NCBI GenBank assembly: GCA_034933145.1
Contig: JAYFOA010000036.1
Span: 1-64,000 of the forward strand
Direction: 5' to 3'
Length of the DNA: 64,000 nucleotides
Source: UBA4644 sp034933145
GTDB lineage: Bacteria > Bacillota > Clostridia > Oscillospirales > Butyricicoccaceae
Positions within the stretch are counted from its first letter, which is position 1. Each line of letters starts with the position of its first letter. The notes under the pieces were generated by a model. That model was not told the DNA's origin, ran no database searches, and saw nothing but the letters and a program-made list of their open reading frames with translations. The translations under genes were made by a program, and so were the position numbers. Positions 32,867 to 42,093 of the stretch are shown piece after piece.

Positions 32867-34216
32867 CTAACGGAGCGCAGCAATGGCCTTTGCTGCCTCT
32901 TCGGCAAGAGCTTTTACCTTTTCCCCGTCATTCCCCTCTACCATGACGCGCACTTTCGGCTCAGTGCCGGAGGGGCGGATGACGACCCGGCCTTTTCCTG
33001 CAAAGGCCTCGGCGATACGGGTGCGCAGCGCCTCTACCTCCGGCAGGGAAGCGACCAGCTTTTTCCGGTCGTTAGGCATCTCCACATTGATAGTCACCTG
33101 CGGGTACTGCTCAATGCCTGCATGCAGCTGAGATGCTTTCTCCCCGCTCTGCTTCAATACGCCCAAAAACCGGACGGCGGTCAGTTCCCCGTCGCCGGTG
33201 GTGGCAAAATCGCTCAAAATCACATGGCCCGACTGTTCACCGCCCAGGTTATGTCCGCCGTGCCGCATCTCCTCCAGAACATAGCGGTCCCCTACATCGG
33301 TGGCCGTCAGGTCAAGGCCGATGCTCTCCAGATAGACCTTCAGTCCCAGATTGGTCAGAATCGTACCGACGACACCGCCCCTAAGCGTTCCGCGCCGCTG
33401 CATATCCGCGGCCAATACGCCGAGAATCCGGTCTCCGTCGATGACCTCTCCCCTCTCGTCCACCACCAGACAGCGGTCGGCATCTCCGTCAAAGGCAACG
33501 CCCGCATGAAAATTGCCGTTCTTGACTGCTTTCTGCAACGCGCCGATATGGGTGCTGCCGCAGCCCGTATTGATGTTGACCCCGTCGGGGGCGGCATACA
33601 TCAGCTGTACGTCCGCGCCCAGAGAGCGCAAAATGACTTCCGCCGTGTGGGACGCAGCACCGTTGGCGCAGTCCGCCAGTACGCGCAAGCCGTCGAGCCG
33701 GCAAAGGGCGCAATCGGCAATATGACGCACATACAGGGCGGCCGGATCGCCGCCGGCATAGGGCAAAAGCGCGCCCAGCGCATCGCCGGTCACGGAAAGA
33801 GCCGGCGGGTTATCAATCAGGTGCTCGATCTCCGCCTCCTGCCCATCGGTAAGCTTATAGCCATCGCCGCCGAAGATCTTGATTCCGTTATCCGCAAAAG
33901 GATTATGGCTGGCCGACAGGACGATCCCGGCATCGGCCTCCGCATCGCAGACGGTCAGATAGGCTACTGCCGGCGTCGGCAGCACACCCAGATGAACCAC
34001 GTCGGCGCCGGCGGCACACAGTCCGGCGGTCAGCGCGCCCTCCAACATGCCGCCGGACAGGCGGGTGTCGCGCCCAATGAGGACGCGGGGTTTATTCGTT
34101 TCGCCCGCGTGCAGCACGCAGGCCAGCGCCAGACCGGTACGATAGGCAAGCTCGGATGTCAGCTCCTCATTGGCTCTGCCGCGGATACCGTCGGTTCCGA
34201 AATATTTGGGCATCAC
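32867..34216 (-). CDS. glmM: Phosphoglucosamine mutase
   Basis: 449 residues. The phosphoserine loop is VLSASHNPFADNGIKIFGGD (TASHNP type, Ser about 101), the metal-binding loop is FDGDADRC, the sugar-binding loop GEQSGHV, and the phosphate-binding loop is near the C-terminus (RPSGTEPKVRVMVEG). N-terminal MPKYFGTDGIRGRAN is diagnostic. It converts glucosamine 6-phosphate to glucosamine 1-phosphate, the step after GlmS in UDP-GlcNAc synthesis. Its gene sits just upstream of the ribozyme and glmS. Confidence 0.97.
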   Translation of the reverse strand: MMPKYFGTDGIRGRANEELTSELAYRTGLALACVLHAGETNKPRVLIGRDTRLSGGMLEGALTAGLCAAGADVVHLGVLPTPAVAYLTVCDAEADAGIVLSASHNPFADNGIKIFGGDGYKLTDGQEAEIEHLIDNPPALSVTGDALGALLPYAGGDPAALYVRHIADCALCRLDGLRVLADCANGAASHTAEVILRSLGADVQLMYAAPDGVNINTGCGSTHIGALQKAVKNGNFHAGVAFDGDADRCLVVDERGEVIDGDRILGVLAADMQRRGTLRGGVVGTILTNLGLKVYLESIGLDLTATDVGDRYVLEEMRHGGHNLGGEQSGHVILSDFATTGDGELTAVRFLGVLKQSGEKASQLHAGIEQYPQVTINVEMPNDRKKLVASLPEVEALRTRIAEAFAGKGRVVIRPSGTEPKVRVMVEGNDGEKVKALAEEAAKAIAALR

Positions 34217-34343
34217 AAACGCTCCTTAAAATACAGTTTATGCAAAAAGATTCGGTAACAAAACCTGTTCCCGCGTAAAACTATGACGGCATGGAATGCA
34301 GCCGGCCGATACGGGGGATACGGTTCACGCCGCCCCTCGCTGA

Positions 34344-35375
34344 TTACAATGCCATCTGTCCCGAAAAGGGGATGTGCAAATGCTCGTAGGCATGCTGCGT
34401 GGCGCAGCGGCCCCGCGGCGTTCGATTGAGGAAGCCAATCTGCAGAAGATACGGCTCATAGACATCTTCCAGCGTCACGCTCTCCTCCCCGATGGTGGCG
34501 GCCAGCGTCTCCAGCCCCACAGGACCGCCGCCGAAGTTGCGGATGATACTTTCCAGCATGCGTCGATCCGTACGGTCAAGGCCCAGCCCGTCGATCTCCA
34601 GCGCGGCCAGGGCCATATCTGCGGTCTGTCTGTCTACCGTCCCGGTCCCGCGTACCTGGGCAAAATCGCGGACACGCCGCAGGATGCGGTTGGCGATTCG
34701 CGGCGTCCCGCGGGAGCGCCGGGCAATCTCCTGCGCGCCCGTCGCTTCGATGGGGATGCCCAGAATCCCGGCGGAACGGCAGACGATGCCGCACAGCTCT
34801 TCGGCGGTGTACATCTCCATACGGAGCTGGACGCCGAACCGGTCGCGCAGCGGAGAGCTCAGCTGCCCCGCCCGCGTCGTCGCGCCGATCAGGGTAAACC
34901 GCGGCAGATCCAGCCGGATGGACCGTGCCGCCGGCCCCTTTCCAATGATAATATCCAGGGCGTAATCTTCCATGGCAGGATAAAGCACCTCCTCCACACT
35001 GCGGTTGAGGCGGTGAATCTCATCAATAAACAGCACGTCGTTGGGGGCCAGGTTGGTCAGCAGCGCCGCCAGGTCGCCCGCCTTTTCAATGGCGGGGCCG
35101 GAGGTGACGCGGATATGAACACCCATCTCATTGGCGATGATTCCCGCCAGCGTGGTTTTGCCAAGTCCCGGCGGGCCGTAGAGCAGCACATGATCCAGCG
35201 GCTCTGTCCGCAGGCGGGCCGCCTCAATGAAGACCGACAGATTTTCCTTCGCTTTTTCCTGCCCCAAAAATTCCTGAAGCAGATGCGGGCGCAGGCCGTT
35301 TTCCTGTGCGTCTTCGGTGGTCAGCGTGCTGGAGACGATGCGTTCTTCCAGTTCGTCGCCGAATTCAATCGACAT
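34344..35375 (-). CDS. ruvB: Holliday junction branch-migration ATPase RuvB
   Basis: 343 residues. Walker A YGPPGLGKTTLAGI, Walker B DVLFIDEIHRLNRSVEE, sensor GATTRAGQLSSPLRDRFG and a C-terminal winged helix (LTGIGLDRTDRRM-like GLDRTDRRMLESI, GRCATQHAYEHL). It forms the hexameric motor that moves Holliday junctions with RuvA. It follows ruvA by 12 bases; the two are cotranscribed. Confidence 0.97.
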   Translation of the reverse strand: MSIEFGDELEERIVSSTLTTEDAQENGLRPHLLQEFLGQEKAKENLSVFIEAARLRTEPLDHVLLYGPPGLGKTTLAGIIANEMGVHIRVTSGPAIEKAGDLAALLTNLAPNDVLFIDEIHRLNRSVEEVLYPAMEDYALDIIIGKGPAARSIRLDLPRFTLIGATTRAGQLSSPLRDRFGVQLRMEMYTAEELCGIVCRSAGILGIPIEATGAQEIARRSRGTPRIANRILRRVRDFAQVRGTGTVDRQTADMALAALEIDGLGLDRTDRRMLESIIRNFGGGPVGLETLAATIGEESVTLEDVYEPYLLQIGFLNRTPRGRCATQHAYEHLHIPFSGQMAL

Positions 35376-35387
35376 ATCTTTTTCTCC

Positions 35388-35981
35388 TTAAAACAAACGC
35401 TTGAGGGCCAGCCGGACGATCTCGTCGGTACCCAGGTCGGCCAACTCTGACCCCTGCAATGCGCCCATAGCGACGGCACGGGGATAGCCCAGCACCCCCA
35501 GCGCGGCGACGGCATCCTCCAGCGGGCCGGCAGACGCACCTGCCTGCGGCAGCATGCCGGCGGCCGACGCCTCCATCTGGCCTGCGGCCAGCTTGTCCTT
35601 AAGCTCCAGCAGAATCCGCTGCGCCAGCTTTTTCCCGATGCCGGGTGCGGCAGTCAGCGCCTTTTCATCACCGGACACAACGCACAGGGCCAGCTTATCG
35701 GGCGTGACAGCACCCAGGATCGACAGCGCCGCCTTTGGTCCGACGCCGGAAACCCCGATCAGCTGCTTAAAGCAGGTCAGCTCCTCTTGCCGTGCAAAGC
35801 CATACAGTTCAAACAAATCCTCCCGGACATGCAGATAGGTAAAAAACGTGGTCTGATCGCCCTTTTTGACGCTGCGGGCGGAATTATAAGACGTATTGAT
35901 CGCATAGCCGACACCGCCGGCATCGATCACCACAAGCGCCGGTTCCACATGGGCCACCGCGCCCCGGATATAGTAAAACAT
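35388..35981 (-). CDS. ruvA: Holliday junction DNA-binding protein RuvA
   Basis: 197 residues from ATG 35981, which has GGAGGG upstream; a longer frame starts at 36053 without one. MFYYIRGAVAHVEP begins the OB fold; GVSGVGPKAALSILG and AAPGIGKKLAQRILLELKDK are the two helix-hairpin-helix motifs; the C-terminal domain III (EDAVAALGVLGYPRA) contacts RuvB. It binds the four-way junction as a tetramer. Confidence 0.95.
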   Translation of the reverse strand: MFYYIRGAVAHVEPALVVIDAGGVGYAINTSYNSARSVKKGDQTTFFTYLHVREDLFELYGFARQEELTCFKQLIGVSGVGPKAALSILGAVTPDKLALCVVSGDEKALTAAPGIGKKLAQRILLELKDKLAAGQMEASAAGMLPQAGASAGPLEDAVAALGVLGYPRAVAMGALQGSELADLGTDEIVRLALKRLF

Positions 35982-36124
35982 CGGGTGTCCCTCCGTTACA
36001 GTAAAGTCAGGAAACAGCAGGAATACATGGATCGCCGCCGGTTGCCGGCCCATTCCCGCACCGCGCGATTTCTCATAAACGCCGTTGTTATATTATACCA
36101 TAGCGGCAGCCGCCGCACAACTGA

Positions 36125-36149
36125 AAAATGACGGAGGCGCATGCCTCCG
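36125..36149 (-). terminator. Terminator of the ruvC-lipoprotein transcript
   Basis: CGGAGGC-GCAT-GCCTCCG is a 7-bp stem with a T-run (ATTTTTC) on the minus strand, directly past the lipoprotein stop at 36155. It separates ruvA from the genes upstream. Confidence 0.65.
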
Positions 36150-36154
36150 CCACT

Positions 36155-37699
36155 TTATGCAGCTGAGATGACGTAAAGCTGGGCGGTGCCGGTCAGCAGG
36201 CTGAAAAACTGTACGCCGACGGTTTTCGCATCCATCAAAGAGACGACCACGCCGCCGGTTACAGCGCCTATCAGCTCCCAGCTCCAAAGCAGGTTTCCCT
36301 GCAGATCATACAGCTCAATCTTATAATTTTGCGCCTCGTCACCCGAGTCTTTCATCAGAAGCAGGCGGGTGCCGTCGGAAACCGCCTGTGCCGTCCTGTC
36401 CTCCGGATCCTCATATCCGAGCTTCAGAAGACGCGTAGTGCCGGTTTCCCGATCGGTTACCGAGAAATGATAGTAGCCGTAATCGTCCAGCGCTGTGACG
36501 GCAGTCTCCAGATCTACGTAAAGCATACGCGTATCCGCCTGCTGAACCTCTCCGCCAACCACCTGCGGAACGGTAATCACGTAGTCGGTCCCGGTGCTGA
36601 GGTCATAGACGCCGCTGCGGTTATACCACTCATATCCCATGTAATCATAAACAAACTGATCATCGGAAAGCGCCTGTCGGAAGGTAAAGGCCGCCGCGGT
36701 CTCATCCTGCGAATCGACTCCCTGCAGCAGCAGCGTTTCGGTCTCCTGCCCGGTCAGCGGGTCACGGACAATCTCATACAGGCTATTTCCTTTGGATTCC
36801 ACAAACCGGTCGTCGCCCATCGGAAAACGGTACGCCGCTTCGGGGTACAACGTTTTCTGCTCGATCCCGTCGCGGGAGGCATAAATCATCTGATCCCGTC
36901 CGCCGTCGGTGTAATGGGTCAGTGTAAGCACGCCGCCGCTTACGTCGCCGACGCGCCAGCTTCCGCTCTCCCCTGAGAGCGTTTGTGAATGCAGCGTCTT
37001 TCCGCTGGGCAGGTCGACAACGGCCAGCTGGTGTTCCCCATCCTCCGAGGTCCAGTTCAGGTCGTGCAGTACCGCGGTGTCTGCGTCCAGCAGCTCGGCA
37101 TCGCAGCCTTCCGTACCGAACAGCATCGCAAGATCATAGCTGCCAAGCAGCCCTTTGGGCGGAACAACATCCGGAAGGTCGCACATTCGCGCGGAGAACC
37201 GGGTGTCCAGCCGCAGATAGGCATAGACCTCCGGCCGCGTCTCCAGCAGCTCGTCACCGACAAGCAGGCCGGAGAGATAGATTTCACCCCCGTCGGCAAA
37301 ATAGAGGGCCTGCACGGTTTCATTGAGGGCCTGTCCGTCTGCCTGAGATACCGTGATGGTCCACAATGCGGAGCCGCCGCTCAGGAAATCCGTGAACATG
37401 GCCGAAGGGGCGGAAAAGCCGCTCAGGTAATTCACGGTATATTCGCTGTCAGGCCAGGTCTGTTCAGCGTATTCCGAAGCCCAGCGCTTCGTCGCAAGGA
37501 AAAATCCTTCCTCGTGCTCATTGCGCCGGATAACCTCCGTACGTGAAAAATAGCCTGTCTCCGTAACAGCGGGAACCGTCGGTCCCGGGTCTTGCGTTTC
37601 CTCCGGATCGGACACCGGAGGCTGCTGCGGGTCCTGTGCCGTCGGCGTACATCCGCACAGAAGTGCCAGAATCAGCGCGCAGATCAGCAGTCTCTTCAT
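36155..37699 (-). CDS. Hypothetical lipoprotein, between ruvC and ruvA
   Basis: 514 residues. The signal MKRLLICALILALLCGC has a lipobox with Cys17, followed by a Pro/Gln-rich linker (QQPPVSDPEETQDPGPTVP). The rest is beta-strand-rich with repeating turn patterns (SGESGSWRVGDVSGGVLTLT, TGTDYVITVPQVVGG), suggesting a beta-propeller outside the membrane. No family was recognised. It lies between ruvC and ruvA but the terminator after it suggests a separate unit with ruvC. Start has AAGGAGG. Confidence 0.75.
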   Translation of the reverse strand: MKRLLICALILALLCGCTPTAQDPQQPPVSDPEETQDPGPTVPAVTETGYFSRTEVIRRNEHEEGFFLATKRWASEYAEQTWPDSEYTVNYLSGFSAPSAMFTDFLSGGSALWTITVSQADGQALNETVQALYFADGGEIYLSGLLVGDELLETRPEVYAYLRLDTRFSARMCDLPDVVPPKGLLGSYDLAMLFGTEGCDAELLDADTAVLHDLNWTSEDGEHQLAVVDLPSGKTLHSQTLSGESGSWRVGDVSGGVLTLTHYTDGGRDQMIYASRDGIEQKTLYPEAAYRFPMGDDRFVESKGNSLYEIVRDPLTGQETETLLLQGVDSQDETAAAFTFRQALSDDQFVYDYMGYEWYNRSGVYDLSTGTDYVITVPQVVGGEVQQADTRMLYVDLETAVTALDDYGYYHFSVTDRETGTTRLLKLGYEDPEDRTAQAVSDGTRLLLMKDSGDEAQNYKIELYDLQGNLLWSWELIGAVTGGVVVSLMDAKTVGVQFFSLLTGTAQLYVISAA

Positions 37700-37759
37700 T
37701 TCAGCCTCCTTCTCGCATGTTTATGTTTTTTAGACGCGGTATGCGTGATTTTGTTCCGT

Positions 37760-38248
37760 TTAGAGCCGCGAAAGCAGTGAGCCCGCCGTATGCGCATGGC
37801 ATAGGGCAATGGCCAGCGCATCGGCGGCGTCGTCTGGCCGCGGCAGCTTGTCCAAATGCAGAATCGTCCGCGTCAGCTCCATCATCTGGCGTTTTTCCGC
37901 CTTGCCATAGCCGACGACAGCCTGTTTTACCTGGGACGGGCTGTATTCAAAAGGCGTCAACCCCCGTTGGGCGCAGGAGACCAAAATGACGCCCCGCGCC
38001 TGCGCCACCTGGATGCCGGTGGTTACATTGTTATTAAAATACAGTTCTTCCACGGCCACCGCATCTGGTTTTACCCGATCCAGCAGCGTCTGCATATCAC
38101 GTTGGATTTCCAGCAAACGCAGGGAAAGAGGCCGTCCCGGGGCCGTGGTGATCGCCCCATACAGCAGCGCGTGGGCAGTACCCTGGCCGTATTCAATGGC
38201 GCCGTAGCCCACCGTGCCATAGCCGGGGTCGATGCCCAGGATCACCAT
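37760..38248 (-). CDS. ruvC: Crossover junction endodeoxyribonuclease RuvC
   Basis: 162 residues. Catalytic acids are in GIDPGYGTVGYG (Asp7), VAVEELYFNNNVTTG (Glu) and DDAADALAIALCH (two Asp). It resolves Holliday junctions after RuvAB branch migration. Its start overlaps the end of the ALR-type PLP gene by 7 bases, so they are cotranscribed. Confidence 0.95.
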   Translation of the reverse strand: MVILGIDPGYGTVGYGAIEYGQGTAHALLYGAITTAPGRPLSLRLLEIQRDMQTLLDRVKPDAVAVEELYFNNNVTTGIQVAQARGVILVSCAQRGLTPFEYSPSQVKQAVVGYGKAEKRQMMELTRTILHLDKLPRPDDAADALAIALCHAHTAGSLLSRL

Positions 38249-39477
38249 CCCATCAGCTCCTTTACGCCGCGCAGGACGCCCAGCCGCCCGCTTTCATACG
38301 TGAGTCCACCCTGCAGATAGGCCAAATACGGCGCCCGCATGGGCGCATCGCAGGAAAGCTCTATGGAGCTGCCCTGAATAAACGCGCCGGCAGCCATCAC
38401 CACCGGATCGGCATAGCCCGGCATATCCCACGGCTCCGGCGTGGCAAAGCTGTCCACCGGCGCGCCGGCCTGAATGCCCCGCGTAAACCGCAGCAGCGGT
38501 TCCGGGGCACCGAAGCGGACCGACTGGATGATATCGCGCCGCTCCTCATCGGAGGCGGGCGAAGTCCCATACCCCAGCTCTTCCATGCAGGCAGCGCAGA
38601 AGGCCGCCGTCTTGAGTGCCTGCGCCGTCACATGGGGTGCCAGGAAAAAGCCCTGATAAAGCAGGCGATTGACTCCGAGGCTGGCGCCGCATTCACCGCC
38701 GATACCGGGCACGGTCATTCGGGCGGCGGCGCGCTCGACCAGCTCGGCCCGGCCGCAGATATAACCGCCGGCAGGCGCCAGTCCGCCGCCTGGATTTTTG
38801 ATAAGAGAACCGCAGATCAGATCGGCGCCGTGATGCAGCGGCTCCGTGCTGCAGCAAAACTCGCCATAACAGTTATCCACCATCACGATCATATCCGGCC
38901 GCACCCGCCGAACCAGGGCGCACATCGCGCCGATCTCCTCCGGCGAAAGCGTGATGCGGTCACCATAGCCGCGGCTGCGCTGGATATAACAGGCCTTCAC
39001 CTCCGGCGCGGAGACGGCCTTCAGAATCGCCGTCTCGTCGGGACGGCCGTCCGTCAGCTGAACGGCTCGGAAGCCGATGCCGTAGTCTGCAAAGGTACCG
39101 CCCACCGGGCCCTTTGCCCCAACAACCGTCTCCAGCGTATCGTAGACGCCGCCGGTCAATGACAGCAGGGTATCCCCGCTTCCGACGCAGGCAAACATGC
39201 CGCAGGCGATGGCATGGGTACCGTTGACAAAGGTTGTCCGTACCAGCGCCCGTTCTCCGCCCAGAACGCGGGCATAGATGCGCTCCAGCTTGTCGCGTCC
39301 GACGTCGTCATAACCGTAACCGGTGGTGCCGGCAAAGTCCGCGGCGGCCACCCGTTCCGCTGAAAAAGCCTCTAGCACGCGGGCAGTGCAGACCGATGCC
39401 ACCGCGTCGATACGCGTCAGCGCCGGCGCGACGCGAAGGTCGGCCGCATGGGCGAGGGATACAAGATCGGAATGCAT
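38242..39477 (-). CDS. PLP-dependent enzyme, methionine gamma-lyase/aluminium-resistance family
   Basis: 411 residues, full length for the COG4100 family. PLP residues are Asp201 in MIVMVDNCYGEF and the Schiff-base Lys227 in ICGSLIKNPGGGLAPAGGY; FVNGTHAIACGMF binds the cofactor phosphate. The family resembles cystathionine gamma-synthase type enzymes; annotated names (aluminium resistance, methionine gamma-lyase) are not all tested. It is probably a sulfur amino acid lyase in the cytoplasm. It precedes ruvC and is near ruvAB, an arrangement I have seen in clostridia. Confidence 0.88.
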   Translation of the reverse strand: MHSDLVSLAHAADLRVAPALTRIDAVASVCTARVLEAFSAERVAAADFAGTTGYGYDDVGRDKLERIYARVLGGERALVRTTFVNGTHAIACGMFACVGSGDTLLSLTGGVYDTLETVVGAKGPVGGTFADYGIGFRAVQLTDGRPDETAILKAVSAPEVKACYIQRSRGYGDRITLSPEEIGAMCALVRRVRPDMIVMVDNCYGEFCCSTEPLHHGADLICGSLIKNPGGGLAPAGGYICGRAELVERAAARMTVPGIGGECGASLGVNRLLYQGFFLAPHVTAQALKTAAFCAACMEELGYGTSPASDEERRDIIQSVRFGAPEPLLRFTRGIQAGAPVDSFATPEPWDMPGYADPVVMAAGAFIQGSSIELSCDAPMRAPYLAYLQGGLTYESGRLGVLRGVKELMGW

Positions 39478-39592
39478 AAATATCCTCCGGAAAAGTTCTG
39501 TATATTTTTGTAATTATATCACAATGCGGCCCGAATGTACAGCGCGCTGCCGTTGGACAGAAAAGATGCCGTCCACACAAATCTTATCCTTT

Positions 39593-40153
39593 CTAACTGC
39601 GGCCTGTCCTGTCAAGTGCATTCCATTCCTCTTCCAAGAGAGCGTAAATACAATCATCACACCATCTATTCTCCACCCGAAAGCTTTTAACAAAATGGGC
39701 TTCCTTTCGAAACCCGATTTTTTCCAGCAGCCGTATCGAACGTAGGTTGTCGGGGTCAACAGATGCGATGATCCTATGCTTCTTCCATTCGGAAAAGGCA
39801 TAGGCCACGACTGCTTTTACCACCTCAAAGGCATACCCGTTGCCCTGCTGTTCCGGAGATAACGTATACCCAATTTCAATCTGGGCCTGATCCACAAAAT
39901 GAATCCCGATATCTCCTATCATTTGCCCCTGCTTTTTGCAAACGGCTAATTGCAGCCATGTATTTACCGTATTTGCAACAACTTCAGCATTTTTTCTAAT
40001 AAATTTCTCTGCTTCTTCCATACACTTTGGCCGCCATGCCTGATACTGATATATTTCAGGCATAGCCCGATATGTAAAGAAAGATTCCTTGTCCCCCATC
40101 TCAAGTGTTCTGATAAATAATCTGTCTGTCTCGATCGTAGAAAAGCCGTTCAT
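39593..40153 (-). CDS. RimJ/RimL-type GNAT acetyltransferase
   Basis: 186 residues. The start FSTIETDRLFIRTLEMGDKE is the RimJ/RimL beginning, IEIGYTLSPEQQGNGYAFEV is the acetyl-CoA-binding motif (Q-x-x-G-x-G/A), and DNLRSIRLLEKIGFRKEAH is motif B. The acceptor may be a protein N-terminus or a small amine. It has no operon neighbour. GC is lower than in surrounding genes. Confidence 0.85.
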   Translation of the reverse strand: MNGFSTIETDRLFIRTLEMGDKESFFTYRAMPEIYQYQAWRPKCMEEAEKFIRKNAEVVANTVNTWLQLAVCKKQGQMIGDIGIHFVDQAQIEIGYTLSPEQQGNGYAFEVVKAVVAYAFSEWKKHRIIASVDPDNLRSIRLLEKIGFRKEAHFVKSFRVENRWCDDCIYALLEEEWNALDRTGRS

Positions 40154-40282
40154 GTGTCGGGCTCCTTTTCATAGATCTTTTAATCTTCGGATATAACCGC
40201 TTTCGTCTTATATCCAAGCACACATCAGATACAGAAACAGCGCCGCCGCAGGCATATGCCCGCGGCGGCGCAATCTGCAGTG

Positions 40283-41062
40283 CTATACCGCTGCGTAAAA
40301 ATGAATAACGTTCATGTCTTCCAGCATGTCAAGGCCGTGGCTGCCAAGGTTCCCGTCGATCTCGTGACAGCCATGGTCGGGCGCAAAGCACAAAAGTCCC
40401 GGCGTACCCTTCCATCCGCTCTTCGCCGCGGCAGAGAGTCTGAGAAAGGCGGCTACGTTTGCGTCCAGCGCGTCAAGTGCCGCGGCACCCTCCGGCCCAC
40501 AGCGGTGCATATTGGCATCATAGTCGCCGTTGTAGACCGTCAACAGATCGTACCGATCCTGCGTCAGCAGCTCTTCCGCCTTGGCATTGCATTCCTCCGG
40601 CGTTTTATAAATGTAATAATCCATGGCCCGGTTCAGAAAGATTTTTGATATGCTGTCGCCTTCTGTGGAGACCAGCGCCACCCGCAGGCCGGCGCGCAGT
40701 GCCGCGTCAAACAGCGTATCGCAGGTCAATACCGGCTTTACATAGGTCCGGATGCCGTGGATCTCCGGCAGCGCGCCGGTATACATCGAAGCAAAGCACA
40801 CCGGCGTCACCGACGGCATAACCGAAGTCATGGGAAGCGCCGACAGGGCAAGCGGCTGCAGAGGCGCAAATTTTGCGCGGTACTTTTCGTAGATCCACAG
40901 TGCAACGGCGTCAGGATTGTAAAGCAGAACGCGCCCGACGGTCCTGCCGCCCAGCAGCGCCGTGATGCGCCCGTCGGCCTTTTCGGCGAGATGCGGCGGA
41001 TCAATGCCCAGCGCCGCCGCCACAGAGGCGGCAACGCCGGTAATACAGCCCTGCGCCGTCAT
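40283..41062 (-). CDS. Alkaline-phosphatase-fold phosphodiesterase / nucleotide pyrophosphatase
   Basis: 259 residues. The metal/nucleophile loop is SVTPVCFASMYTGALPEIHG, with Thr or Ser as nucleophile, and the second metal loop is CFAPDHGCHEIDGNLGSHG (D-H-G-x-x). These are the conserved motifs of the type I phosphodiesterase/AlkP superfamily; members of this short form are not characterised. It overlaps by one base the last M42 gene (TGATG), so it is the final gene of that operon. Confidence 0.75.
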   Translation of the reverse strand: MTAQGCITGVAASVAAALGIDPPHLAEKADGRITALLGGRTVGRVLLYNPDAVALWIYEKYRAKFAPLQPLALSALPMTSVMPSVTPVCFASMYTGALPEIHGIRTYVKPVLTCDTLFDAALRAGLRVALVSTEGDSISKIFLNRAMDYYIYKTPEECNAKAEELLTQDRYDLLTVYNGDYDANMHRCGPEGAAALDALDANVAAFLRLSAAAKSGWKGTPGLLCFAPDHGCHEIDGNLGSHGLDMLEDMNVIHFYAAV

Positions 41063-42081
41063 CAGAAAGGCAGCTCGCAGGCGGCGGCCAGCAGACGGCC
41101 GGCCTGCTCCACGTCCTTAATCGAAACGATCTCGCCCGGCGTATGGATATTGCGGCCGGGGATGCTGACACATCCGGAGAGCACGCCCTCCCGGCTGCGC
41201 TGCATAGCGGCACTGTCGGTACCGCCGGCGGGCAGCACTTCGTCCTGATAAGAAATATGGGCCTTTTTTGCCGCGGCGCGCAGATGGGCAATCACCTGAG
41301 GATTGCACAGCAGGCTGCTGTCCTTGATCTTGATGGCGGGGCCGGCGCCTACCTTGGTAACCATCCGGGCATTGTCGCTCTCCGCCGGCGAATCGCCGGT
41401 CAGCGTCAGGTCGACGGCGATGCCGAGGTCAGGCTCGATGCGCCAGGCGGCAGCCTTTGCACCGCGCAGACCCAGCTCTTCCTGCACGCTGAAGACGAAC
41501 CAGAGGTCGTTGGCCGGGGCCTTTACCTCCGACATGGCGATCAGCAGCGCGATGCAGCTGGCCAGATTGTCGGCGTAAGGGGTCATCATGCAGCCGCCGG
41601 CCACAGCCGCGGGTGCATAGTCAAAGGTGCATACGCTGCCCACCGGACAGAGGCGCTCCGCCTCGGCACGGTCTGCTGCGCCCACGTCAATGTAAAGGTC
41701 ATGAATGTCGATCTCCGTGATCTTATTTTTGGCGGGGTCGACTTCCGCGTCGGAAAAAATCGCGCCGCGGGCACCATTTTCAAATACCACGGGCGTTCCG
41801 ATCAGCGCAGCGGCCAAATGTCCGCCCAGCGGCTCAAACCGGACATAGCCATGCTCATCCAGGAATGTGACCATAAAGCCGATCACGTCCATATGGGCCG
41901 GCAGCATCAGGCGCTTACCCGGCCCCTTCCGGTGGCAGATCATGTTGCCCAGCGTGTCGATCATCACCTCGTCGGCATAGGGCCTGGCCAGCTCGGCGAG
42001 CACCTTTGCCTGGCGGCTCTCAAAGCCGGAGGGCAATGCGCAGGATACCAGTCTGGTCTGCAGTTCCAATACGTTCAGCAT
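41062..42081 (-). CDS. M42 family metallo-aminopeptidase, copy 4 of 4
   Basis: 339 residues. Metal ligands visible: His in LPAHMDVIGFM, Asp in YADNLASCIAL, the Glu pair in VFSVQEELGLRGA, Asp in GIAVDLTLTG, and His in GRNIHTPGEIVS. The canonical Asp-Asp/Arg motif here reads Asp-Asn, a divergence from the other copies. M42 enzymes form dodecameric shells that trim peptides from the N-terminus in the cytoplasm. It is in the M42 operon 45166-41062. Confidence 0.87.
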   Translation of the reverse strand: MLNVLELQTRLVSCALPSGFESRQAKVLAELARPYADEVMIDTLGNMICHRKGPGKRLMLPAHMDVIGFMVTFLDEHGYVRFEPLGGHLAAALIGTPVVFENGARGAIFSDAEVDPAKNKITEIDIHDLYIDVGAADRAEAERLCPVGSVCTFDYAPAAVAGGCMMTPYADNLASCIALLIAMSEVKAPANDLWFVFSVQEELGLRGAKAAAWRIEPDLGIAVDLTLTGDSPAESDNARMVTKVGAGPAIKIKDSSLLCNPQVIAHLRAAAKKAHISYQDEVLPAGGTDSAAMQRSREGVLSGCVSIPGRNIHTPGEIVSIKDVEQAGRLLAAACELPF

Positions 42082-42093
42082 ACGATCCCCTCC

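Noticed and set aside
32636..34258. A 540-codon plus-strand open frame over glmM and the ribozyme
   Set aside because: Antisense shadow; the region is fully explained by glmM and the ribozyme on the minus strand.
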